64,000 nucleotides of DNA from Chlamydoabsidia padenii. Lineage: Eukaryota; Mucoromycota; Mucoromycetes; Mucorales; Cunninghamellaceae. Each line of letters starts with the position of its first letter. Positions within the stretch are counted from its first letter, which is position 1. The translations under genes and the position numbers were made by a program. This document shows, piece after piece, positions 33,072-43,300 of this stretch. The stretch covers positions 434,001-498,000 of the forward strand of contig JAIWND010000015.1 in assembly GCA_025330725.1 (NCBI GenBank), in the 5' to 3' direction. The notes under the pieces are model-generated. The model was given only the letters and a program-made list of their open reading frames with translations, ran no database searches and was not told the DNA's origin.

Positions 33072-33644
33072 TAAAATAAAACCATACCCCCGACACTAAC
33101 AATAGCTACTCAATCCATACCACCGCCCTTTGTATTAAACCCTTTAGTTTGTATATACCCCTTTGTCATTCAACTCTTCCTTTCCTTTTTTTTTTTTTTT
33201 TTTAATTAGAAAAATACAATAAAGATATCTTTTATTATAGAACATAATGTGTCTTGGTCTTTTTTTTGGAGGGGAGAGGAAGGGTAACTCTTACATGTAC
33301 AGTGCCAGGTGGTGTTTATACCGAATATGATTGGATTTTGAAAAGATTGATCTTGTAACCTATAGACAATGACGACAATGGTTTAAAGTTTCTTCATATC
33401 CACGTGCCTACCATCAAGAGCAGTATGTCTTACTTATTTGTTCGGTTAAGACAAAGTTATCAAGATGTCCAAATAAGGTAAAACATTCATACCCCGCACA
33501 ATGCGAACCCTTGACAAGACAAAAGATAGACAAATAGTAATAAGCATTGATTTTTTTATTAATGAGTAGTAATTAGATAGTAATAAATTAAAAAAGTAAA
33601 ACGACTACAAGTAAGTTCATTAACTAAAAGTGTAAACCCCTCCC
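33072..33644. other. Intergenic between convergent genes
   Basis: It has 3' flanks with AATAAA-like signals at about 33221, a T20 tract near 33190 and AT-rich sequence. No feature beyond these. Confidence 0.5.
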
Positions 33645-34478
33645 TTAGTTGTATGTGGTGGAATTTACATCAGAGTGCTGTAAAGTTGGAGTTTGATATC
33701 CTTGTCGGGCACTACCAGCCATGGCACTACCAGCCGGTTGAGGACTGACCATGTCATTTCGAGGTTGATGTTCGAAACCTTGAGAAGCAACCACAGGAGA
33801 GTAATGACCACCATCAGCTTGATAAGGCTGTTGTTGAGATACACGAGGCGATTGTTGTTGGACAGTATGATAGACAGATTGATTAAAGTTATAAGGTGAT
33901 CGACTACCAGCAGCAGCACCACCAACAGCAGCACCATCTTCAAGATCATGTTGTTTATCATTGTAAGGAGTCACTTTGCCACCACCGCCACCACGACCTT
34001 TTCTTGCTGGACCATCTGTCTTGGCACCCACACAACAACAAGATCCACCATAAAAGAAGAAGGCAAACAATAAAGAGAAAACAGACCCGATCGTCAACCA
34101 AAGAGAGTTGCCAGCATGACCCGTCCAAGTAGGGTCCGCATTATGTAAGAGATAATTACCCCGGAGAATCAAGACCAATTCCATGATGAGAGCTGTCAAC
34201 ATGACCAAGAAGGTGATCATGACAAATGTCGACATACTAGCCCCCACACTGCGCGCACGCACACAACACAATGGCATTCCGGCGATCCATAACAAGAAGG
34301 AGAAACATAATCCGATGATGAAGAGGATAAAGACACCCAAGAATAAACCATGGCTGAGATGTAGACTTGGTAACGCTTGATTAATCCCAGGTGTTTCGAT
34401 CCAATTATACCCGGCCTTAGGATGACTGCATGATTGTACACCTTGATCTGTCGAAGTACAATAGTTCCTTCGATTTCC

Positions 34479-34521
<43 letters not shown>

Positions 34522-34736
34522 TTTGTCAGTATATACCCATCCAACCTCCTTTTTTATTTTTCTTACCATAATCCAAGGTTATAGTATTGACCAGAGTTTT
34601 GTTGAGTTGCTTGAGCAAAGTAAAGCCTGTTGATAAACGGTTTGTTGCTGAGTTGACCAATCACAATAAATAGATTGAGAATAAAGGAGGCAAAGGTAAA
34701 AAGACACCCTAATGTTGACGCTAATCCATAAAGCAT
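33645..34736 (-). CDS. SUR7/PalI-family plasma-membrane protein
   Basis: Exons 34567-34736 and 33645-34467; 330 aa. Four membrane helices: residues about 5-27 (LASTLGCLFTFASFILNLF), then GLFLGVFILFIIGLCFSFLL, FVMITFLVMLTALIMELVLI and SLWLTIGSVFSLLFAFFFYG. The extracellular loop contains two Cys (NYCTSTDQGVQSC), the Sur7/PalI pattern. The cytoplasmic tail is Gln/Ser/Gly/Tyr-rich. Members organise eisosome/MCC patches (Sur7) or ambient-pH signalling (PalI/Rim9); the sequence cannot separate these. An A40 tract (plus strand 34480-34519) lies in the only intron, directly upstream of the acceptor. Confidence 0.82.
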
Positions 34737-35119
34737 TGTGGTATTCCTGTTTTACTTGTTAAAAAAAAAAAAAAAGTAAGAAAGAAAGAAAGGTGAGAAG
34801 AAAGAGTATCAAGATCCTTGATAAAGGTTGTTAGTACATTTGAAACCTAAGACCCCCACATAACCTGCCCTTGTTCAATTCACCCCTTGACCCATAACCT
34901 TACCCTTGTTCATAAAGCCTTGCCAATACATTAATGAAGTCATTCAAGTCAAACGCCCAAACAGAGTTTCGATTAAAAGAGACATGCGCTTGTGTGTGTC
35001 CTTGGTGGTTTGGTTTACATTTATAAACATAAAAGAAGGGGGATCAGAGACTTTTGATTATCCAAAACATTTAAACACCCTCATCGGCGATTGAAATTTT
35101 GAAAAAAGGCAAAAATAAG
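34737..35119. other. Intergenic, 0.4 kb
   Basis: Promoter side of the SUR7-like gene, with A15 and GAAA repeats, and the 3' flank of the tRNA. On the minus strand T-runs just downstream of the tRNA (TTTTT, then TTTTTT) can serve as Pol III terminators. No other gene. Confidence 0.5.
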
Positions 35120-35201
35120 CGTCAGCTACAGGATTTGAACCTGTGCAGGCAGAGCCTATGTGATTTCTAGTCACACTCCTTAACCACTCGGACAAACTGA
35201 C
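35120..35201 (-). tRNA. tRNA-Ser (anticodon AGA)
   Basis: 82 nt, class II tRNA with a long variable arm. The seven-base acceptor stem pairs (GTCAGTT with AGCTGAC, one G-T), discriminator G. The A box is TGTCCGAGTGG; the D-arm region is typical of tRNA-Ser. The anticodon stem TGTGA/TCACA closes loop CTAGAAA, giving AGA (read as IGA after editing). The B box is GGTTCAAATCC. No intron. Followed by T-runs. Confidence 0.93.
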
Positions 35202-35405
35202 TTCTGATGAAGATTAGACTTGCATGTTGTATATAAATCACGTTATCGGAGTTCAAAAATCATCAGAGCCTAAAGTACACATATATCCATAGTAAATCAT
35301 AAATTCATGCATCAAATAGTATCAACAGTATCAATAAATTTTTTTATTGCATAGAAAAAAAACAATAGTCTTTAGTTTACATCTATTCTATCCTACAACA
35401 CTATT

Positions 35406-36228
35406 CTATTCCAGATCCCACAGTATCTTTTTAAATGCCGATTGAAGTCTCCTAGCCACTGGTAGCTTGTGAGTTGGGTCGAGATCTAATAACCTATCCA
35501 CAAAAGTACAGTGTTCAATGCGACCAATTCTATTTGATATCATTATTGTATGTAGGATGGGGTCGGTCGTGGTGAAGGTTGATGGGCGACTCGGCAGACA
35601 AGCAAAACGTTGATATCGTATATTCCCTAGTTAACCTTGTTGATGTTGATGGTATTCATTATTGTTGATGGAACCTTGTTGTTGTTGTTGTTGTTGTTGA
35701 TGGTAATCATTATTGTTGTATGTTGCATTATGATATATATTATAGTTGTTGTCGTTAGTTGTGTGTGTGTGTGTGTAGTCCCCGTTTCATAAAACTACCA
35801 AAAGAAAAAAGTGGGGCTAGTATATCAAAGTGAAGGGGTATACATCATACACCAACAACAGCCATTGCAGACTATATCCTGTCATTAGCCCACCACACTA
35901 ACACTATCCCAAGTTTAGATTACTTACTATTCTATCTTTTGTTTGTTAGTGTTAATATAATTACTTGTAATCCTTCTTGAAGTGGTGGCCGGACATACAC
36001 ATTCCCTATAGATAAAATAATAATAATAATAATATGGTGAGGATGTCCTTTTACCTATACTATAGAGACAAAAGATAATCAGTGGGAAGTCGGTTAAAGT
36101 AGTGAATAATTTGGTGTTAGAGTAGAATACCTTTTAACTTCATATGTCTGTCGATGGAAGAGTACTTTTTCTTTTTGTTGTTCCCATGAGTCTTTCATTT
36201 GTATTGCTGTCAAGTCGTCATTTTCCAT
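35406..36228 (-). CDS. Orphan protein with predicted 4- and 5-nt microexons
   Basis: Exon 1 (36131-36228) encodes MENDDLTAIQMKDSWEQQKE, then VLFHRQTYEVK. Exon 3 (35965-36005) gives NVYVRPPLQEGLQ. The last exon (35406-35626) ends IEHCTFVDRLLDLDPTHKLP, VARRLQSAFKKILWDLE. Joining exon 1 to exon 3 in phase needs the 5-nt segment TATAG at 36055-36059, flanked by CTATAG| and |GTAAAAG. Joining exon 3 to the last exon needs one or more extra bases modulo three; AATA at 35928-35931, between GATAG| and |GTAAGT, fits but would leave a 33-nt intron. The model totals 122 aa. No family recognised; mostly helical and charged. The 5-nt exon is reasonably supported, the 4-nt one is speculative. Confidence 0.5.
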
Positions 36229-36876
36229 GAGAATTCACCATCAGTAAGAGGCTTCACATTTGCGATAGAACAAATAAATCCAAGTGCACTGATACTAAGG
36301 TAAGTCAATAGTTGGACAGGTGGAATGGATTAAAAAAAAAGAGAAAAGAAAGGAAAAGAAAAGAAAGAGAAAGGAAATGAAAAATTCCCACTCGATCGGG
36401 ATTTGAAACTTTCGTTCGTCCCTGAAAGAAGGTCATGCTGACATAGTATGTATGGCTACTCAACCTCAGAGAATAGTTGGTGAATACAGAATTCCAGTGT
36501 ATATGCATCAAGAGTGTCTATTATAATGACTTTTATTAGAAAAGGACATGGAGATTCAGAGGCGGGACGAAGGCATGACAAAAGCGTCTATTGTATCACT
36601 GTTCCAGAGCTTCAGTTCACATTGAAATACAGTACGTCGAGTTATCAAACAACACTAATTACAACCAAAAGTATCAAAGCTTCCACCACACTACCAACAC
36701 AAAAAAAAAGGACATAGTCGGAGTTTAATCATCAAATCGGTGCATGAATCACATCAAGGACAAATTATAATCGTTTATTTTATTACAAGTAAAGTAAAAC
36801 ACAAATACACATAATATACAATACATACAGCTAATATAAAACTTAAAAACAGACTATTCTAAAGAGTATTTAAAAG
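36229..36876. other. Intergenic, 0.65 kb
   Basis: A motif copy (CGATCGGGATTTGAAAC, about 36393-36409) lies about 170 bp upstream of the preceding minus-strand start. GAAAA-rich sequence is at 36330-36380. An open frame of 67 codons (36514-36717) has no recognisable character. Nothing else seen. Confidence 0.45.
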
Positions 36877-37907
36877 TCAGGTAAGACCAGATGGTTGGGT
36901 TTGCCGAGTAGTTGATTGTGGATGACTTTCCTCAAGGACACGACATATATTGATTTCAGATGTATCTTGACGGGTCATCCCGACATTAGTACCAGCAAGA
37001 ATCACCATGCTCTGTATCCAATCGTATATCTTTACCACCCAAGCCAAGTCCGCACTATCAATAGTGTTGATTACCTAGTGAAGAAGTCCGATTGATCAAA
37101 TATGGCCTTTACCTGATCTATTTGTATTGTCGACCGTCTTCTTTAACAAAGAGTGACAAAGACTAAATATAAGCACACAACAAGAGATTATAATTTTGTC
37201 TTATCAGATTGTACTTGCCTTGGTATATTCCACACAGCCAGATGTTATGGCAAATAACCACATAGATCCAATTAAAGGGGTAAGATCGATCGCAGTAGGA
37301 GTGACAATAGCATTCACCACATCTTCCCCTAAAGCAGAGAAACCATTCGCACCCTGTTTGTTTGTCATTTCAAAGAAAACCAGCCAAGGTTGAGAATAAC
37401 TTGCAATCACCATAATCAGGTCCTAAAGGGAAAACCACAGAATCGTATCAGTATCAGTAGGACTCCGTACGTTTCTTGATTTGAATAGCTGGTATGTGGG
37501 ATCGGATGACTTGTTCCAATACTTTAAATCCACGGTCAACGATGTTATCAAAAGAGGCAAGCTGGACCTTGATTCCTACAAAAAAAAAAAAAAAAAAAAA
37601 AAGGTTAGCATATTATATTATCACTCACTAGTATTTTTTCTTCTTCTTCTCCTTACCTTACTGTATTTCGTATTACAACCGCCTAAGAAGTCGCCAGAAA
37701 TACAATCCACTACCATGCGCTATAGTTTGTTGATATAGATCCAGGCAAGAGTATTTAACCTACTTGAATAGACAAGAAGTATTGTTCAATGGTGAGTCAT
37801 TTTTGTCTTACTAGGTTGGATTACAAGTACTTTACCTTTAATAAGGAAGAGACAACCGAGATGCTAAAGTCAAAGGTGCAAAGAGGAATTTGTGTTGATA
37901 TTGTCAT
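36877..37907 (-). CDS. Orphan protein, five exons, one GC-AG intron
   Basis: Exons 37836-37907, 37657-37719, 37471-37575, 37219-37422 and 36877-37074, all phase 0 at their joints; 213 aa from ATG 37907. Segments: VVSSLLKRMVVDCISGDFLG, then LPLLITSLTVDLKYW, DLIMVIASYSQPWLVFFEMT, ANGFSALGEDVVNAIVTPTA and DSADLAWVVKIYDWIQSMVI. It is a helical globular protein without membrane helices or a family I recognise. Intron 37075-37218 starts GCAAGT. The 5' end is open: an upstream piece at about 38030-38130 (RTPLLHLVIKHAHGRPL, ankyrin-like) can be joined in frame, so the gene may begin near 38200, close to a motif copy. Confidence 0.55.
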
Positions 37908-38640
37908 AGATATACTCCACTGGTTTGTTGAATATATTTGCCTTGGCGGGTTTCTTGAGTGGCATCTACATAATATATAAGGTAGTTAGTCATTTAACAA
38001 AGAATCAGTTTTAGTACTTACCTTTGGTGTAAAGTGGTCTACGTTTCAGCAAGGATTAACGGTCGTCCATGGGCGTGTTTTATAACTAAATGAAGAAGTG
38101 GTGTCCTTCCAATAAAATAGTTACGTAAGTTGAAGGTGGGGAGTAGGAAAAAGAGGAGAAAATGTTTCGGAAGATATCCGTCCCACCGACTATATTTTCA
38201 AATCCCGGCATCTGCCCTGACTTTTTAGTGGACAATGATTGAAAAACGAAACACCCTTACCGCCTAATCAAGACAATGCTCCAAAATATAATGCTCCTGT
38301 TGACTATTTAATAGTGAATCACAGAGTAGTTTTGATCAACCATGTTAAGAATCGGTATTTGAACTTTTCACTTTCGTCCCTGAGCAGAAAAAGAGGAATG
38401 GTCATAGCTCTTTTTTCTCACTTTATACAAATAAAATCTTGAGCTTGAGCCATAAGCGTTCAATTAATCACTCATAATCAAAGAAGATATCTGTCTCAAT
38501 CTATTCAAGTTAATTACTGCTAACAAAAATTAGTGTCATGGACTTGTACGAAATCCTATTTGATTTCCTTGACTGATTCGGACTTTAAATCATCGTAGTA
38601 CTGTACGAACGTTAGTACTGTATATACAAATCTATCTTCC
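37908..38640. other. Upstream region of the orphan gene; possible extra 5' exons
   Basis: It contains an open segment on the minus strand resembling half an ankyrin repeat (about 38030-38130), and TTTTCAAATCCCGGC at about 38196-38210 (motif copy). The remainder up to the left terminus of repeat element B is AT-rich without gene signals. Confidence 0.4.
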
Positions 38641-40163
38641 CTAAAAATCACATAAATTGAACTCCCGACAGGCTTTGAAAGACCAAACTTATTTCAAAAC
38701 CCGCTTACCCTCGCCTGGAATCTTAAGAGAGCTCTATTACCTTAATGGACAAGCGATGCTAATGACAAAAGTGATCATGAGCATTCCTTAGCCTATTTCC
38801 AACAAATTTTACATAATGGCCAATATACCAAGTCCATTGTATGGAGCAGTATAGCCTCAAGATTGTTTTACCCTGACTTTTTTAAAAAAAGTGGCAGAAT
38901 GAAAAAATTGACACACAAGACAAAACTTGGTTCAAAACCCGCTTACTCTCGCCTTGAATCTTGACAGTGCTCTACTAGCTTAATGAACAAGTGATGCTAA
39001 TGACAAAAGTGACCATGTGCATTCCTTAGCCTATTTCCAACAAAGTTTACATAATGACCATTGTACCAAATCCCTTGTATGGAGCAGTATAGCCTCAAGA
39101 TCGTTTTACCCTGACTTTTGTAAAAAAAAAAATAATTAACAAACAAGACAAAACTTAATTCAAAACCCGCTTACTCACACCTTGAATCTTAAGAGAGCTC
39201 TATTACCTCAATGAACAAGCGATGCTAATGACAAAAGTGACCATGAGCATTCCTTAGCCTATTTCCAACAAATTTTACATAATAGCCAATATACCAAGTC
39301 GACTGTATGGAGCAGTATAGCCTCAAGATCGTTTTAACCTGATTTTTTTTTAAAAAAAAGTTGCAGAATGAAAATCGACATATAAGACCAAACTTATTTT
39401 AAAAACCCGCTTACTCACACCTGGAATCTTAAATAAGCTCTATTGCCTCAATGAACAAGCGATGCTAATGACAAAAGTGACCATGTGCATTCCTTAGCCT
39501 ATTTTAAACAAACTTTACATAACGGTCATTGTACCAAGTCTATTGTATGGAGCAGTATAGCCTCAAGATCGTTTTAACCTGACTTTTCAAAAAAAAAAAA
39601 AAGTTGCAGAATGAAAATTGACAGACAAGACAAAACTTGGTTCAAAACCCGCTTACTCTCGCCTTGAATCTTGACAGTGCTCTACTAGCTTAACGAACAA
39701 GTGAGTGATGCTAATGACAAAAGTGACCATGTGCATTCCTTAGCCTATTTCCTACAAAGTTTACATAATGACCATTGTGCCAAATCCCTTGTATGGAGCA
39801 GTATAGCCTCAAGATCGTTTTAACCTGACTTTTGTAAAAAAAAAAAAGTTGCAGAATGAAAATTAACACACAAGACAAAACTTAATTCAAAACCCGCTTA
39901 CCCTCGCCTTGAATCTTAAGAGGACTCTACTAGCTTAATGAACAAGCGATGCTAATGACAAAAGTGACCATGAGCATTCCTTATCCTATCTCCAACAAAC
40001 TTTACATAATGGCCAATATAACAAGTCGACTGTATGGAGCAGTATAGCCTCAAGATTATTTCAACCTGGCTTTTGTGAAAAAAAAAAAGGATATAAAATG
40101 AGATTGTGTCAACGGTACTCATTTTCAAGCCTGGCCGGGGTTCAAAGGACGTGATTTCTGGGA
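38641..40163. repeat. Composite inverted-terminal repeat element B (six ~240-bp tandem monomers)
   Basis: The left terminus 38641-38680 (CTAAAAATCACATAAATTGA, CTCCCGACAGGCTTTGAAA) and right terminus about 40121-40163 (ATTTTCAAGCCTGG, GGGGTTCAAAGGACGTGATT, TCTGGG) are imperfect inverted copies of about 43 bp. Between them are six direct monomers with GATGCTAATGACAAAAGTG at about 38755, 38994, 39220, 39458, 39706 and 39946 (spacing 226-248 bp). Each monomer includes CATTCCTTAGCCTATTT, GTATGGAGCAGTATAGCCTC and CCTGACTTTT followed by an A-tract. No ORF spans the array. It is the longer relative of element A. Confidence 0.85.
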
Positions 40164-40322
40164 GAAGGAAAAGGCTCGTAGCCAAACACTATAATTTAAA
40201 CAACGCCATTCCACATTGGTTTATTTGATACAAAATAGTTTAAATTTTTATTTACTTTAACAAAATATACAAAAGGGAACTATATATAATATGTAAGAGT
40301 GGGGGGGGGGAGGGTACTATAA

Positions 40323-43300
40323 TTATACAGGTTGTTCATATTCCCACCGTCGTTGAAGTTCTTCAAAGCTACCAGAGGAGTGTCGATAGCCCAAAGAGGA
40401 AGGTGATCGTTTGGCATGAGAGGCTTGAGTATGAGCAGATGCTAACCTGTCAAAGACACTTGTAGGCGTTTGACACTGGAGCTTTTGAGTATCAGACATG
40501 CCATTGTATTTGTTTCTTGATGTCATAGCAAAAGCAGAAGCAGGTCGGTGGTTAGGTTGTTGCTGTTGTTGGAGTTGAGGATGTTGGACAGAGTATTGTA
40601 TACAAGGCGTTGGCAAGGCTGGACGTTTTTCTTCTTGAGGAGATGAGGTAAATCGGAAATGTTGGTGTAAAGGCGAAGGTTGGTGGTATCCGACAGGTGT
40701 CAATTCTCCGGTGATCCCATGCGTGGTGACTTCTCGAATGTTGGCCCCCAATGTGAGTTCACGTAGCAAGGATCGCCGTCTGCCTGTATTTGTTGGGTAT
40801 TGATTAAGCTGCAATGATTGAGCACGTTTTCGATTGGCGATAGATGAAGACATGACAGGTGGACGTGGCTGCTGCTGTTGTTGTTGAAGTACTTCATGGT
40901 GTAGTGATGGTGGTGGCAAAGGAGGTTGTTGCTGTTGCTGTTGTTGTTGATGATGATGATGATGACTATGTTGTGATGAGCCGTGAGATGACCAAGACAT
41001 GTTATCTGATTGGAATGATGATCGACGAAGATGGCGACTGCTGATTGACGAGGTGGATGATTCACGATCGGCTTGATAACGACCAAATTCGGCAGATACA
41101 TTCTGCAAGTTGTTACTGTTGATCATGTTACCTTGAAGCATTTGTTGCAAGAATTGTTCAGGTGACGACATAGACTCTCTTCGTTTGGCAAGAGGTGAGA
41201 TTGATGGCCGCATCGGTGCTGTTGTATTCGTGGTGTCAACGGTGTTTGGTGCTGATGTTGTGCTTGTTGCTGTCAAGGTGGGAGTAAGCAAAGAACTGTC
41301 CATACTTCCGTTGGATACGGTATGGCGACGTTGAAGGTGAGAGTGATCCGAGGTGACTGATTCCGTGCTTCCATTGTTGTTTCGATACCTACCGTCTTCG
41401 TTGCCTTTTCCATCGCGGCTGTGATATTCGTTCCAGGTAGGCGACATAATTGCACCACGGATACCGTCGTTGTATATCTTGTCAAAGATCGTTCCAGAAT
41501 GTAGTTCGTCTGTACGAAGATCAATGGCGGAATCATCATCATCGTTCACTAAAGGATCCGTTATGCTGATACGCCGAGGAGGTAGAATCACCGAGGAAGT
41601 GGTGGTCGACAGAGAGGCGTTACCCGTGCTTGATACAGAGGACCGGCGAACCAACTTTCGAATCTTCTTTTCGTTTTCCGCCGCGCTCGAGTTGGCAGCT
41701 TTTCGCATGATGAAGAGTGTACACCGCAAATCTTGGACCGTTTTTTCTAGCTGGCGCACAGTGGTTTGTCGTCCATATTCAGCCAATCGAAGCGCCACAA
41801 TGTCATCAATAAGAGATTCCATCACCTTGCTAGATTCGTCACCAGTCAATGATTGTAGGAGTTGTATGGCCATATCATGAGCAGTATCAGGATCAGACCC
41901 AATTGGCAATGTGTACTTTTCGTCAAGATAATCGATATCGTGCCATCCATTATTGCTGTCCGTCATGTTGCCCTGAGTAGTCTTGGTGTTGTTTCCATTA
42001 GGTTGCATTGTTGTGGTAGATGTGTGTCCCATTACTTGATCAGCAAAAGTCACCCGCTTTTCAATTCGGTTGGCCAAGCTACTTGTCATTGATTGTTCCT
42101 CCATGGCCAACATCATATCATCATCTTCATCACCATGAGTATTGTCAGTGTTGTCATTGTCATCATAGTTGAGCAAACCATGGGCAGCATCATTTTGAAG
42201 ACCATGAATTCGAGCATTGATGTAGTTGATTTCCGCACCGATTGTTTCCAGCCTTTCATCCATGCATTGTTGTACAGCAATATCTAAAGTATCAGTAGCC
42301 ATATCGTTTCCTTGGAGAAGATCCGCACGTTCCATCATGATTTCGGATTTTTCACCAGCAAGAGCATCCCGTTTCGTCATAAGTTGCTTCATTTCCAGTA
42401 TCGCCTGTTTGCCATGAATAAATTGTAAGAGAGCTTGATCCAAGAGATGTTTTTTCTTTGTGGCTCGGACCTCCAATGGCACCTTGTTGTAGTTGTTCTT
42501 TTTTCTTGTGTTGCTGGATGAGGATCGTCGTTGTTGTCGAACCAAAGCGGATGCCTTCAAATGACCCAAGTTTAGGAAGCTTGCACATTTAGAAAGTAAG
42601 CTGTCATCTAGGACACCACCTTCAGAGACGGCTTTCTTGAGGATGTTGACCAGTTGTTTGAGTCGTTCATTGGTGACAGTGGATTCGTCCGTACGTTTCT
42701 GGAGCATCCGTTGAAGTTGTTTTGTTTCACGCTCCATTCGATGCTTGATCTCCACATGACGAGTTTGTTTCCGGCGAAGTTGTTGTATTTCACGTTCATG
42801 GGCCATCATTTGTTCCTTGACACGGTCGGCTTCATCCTTCATACGCTTGACCATACGTCGCTTTTCCAATTTGAGACTTTCCACATTGACACGAAGAGCC
42901 CGAAGCATGCTTTCATTTTGATTGCGAGATGATTGGATGGCGTTAGAAGTTTGAGAGTATTTGCGTCGAAGATCAGATAGTTGAGTCAATAAGGTCTTCA
43001 TCTTGGCTTCATAGGCATGGCGGACGTCATGGAGTTGTTGATGATCCCGTGTGTTATTGTTATTAGTGTTGATACCACTTAAACTTGATCGACGGTTTTG
43101 CTGTTTTTTAAGTTGTTGTTGTTGTAGTTGCAGTTGCTGTAGATGTGCTGCCTGTGCTTGTTCACGTTCATGCTTGAGGTGGAGGATTTGTTCACGCAGA
43201 GAGTACAGCTTGGTTTCAAATCGTTTACGGAGTTGGCCATATTCCACTTCACTTTTTTCGAGTTGAGTCACAAGTTCTTCTTTGAGGAGGATGTCTGCTT

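Noticed and set aside
37075..37218. Extra exon encoding LCHSLLKKTVDNTNRS within this intron
   Set aside because: Its ends do not agree in phase with the neighbouring exons; skipping it gives a clean phase-0 GC-AG intron.
38641..40163. Array of regularly spaced repeats considered as a CRISPR or centromeric satellite
   Set aside because: Repeat units are about 240 bp with no short-repeat/unique-spacer structure, the genome is fungal, and the array is bounded by inverted termini.
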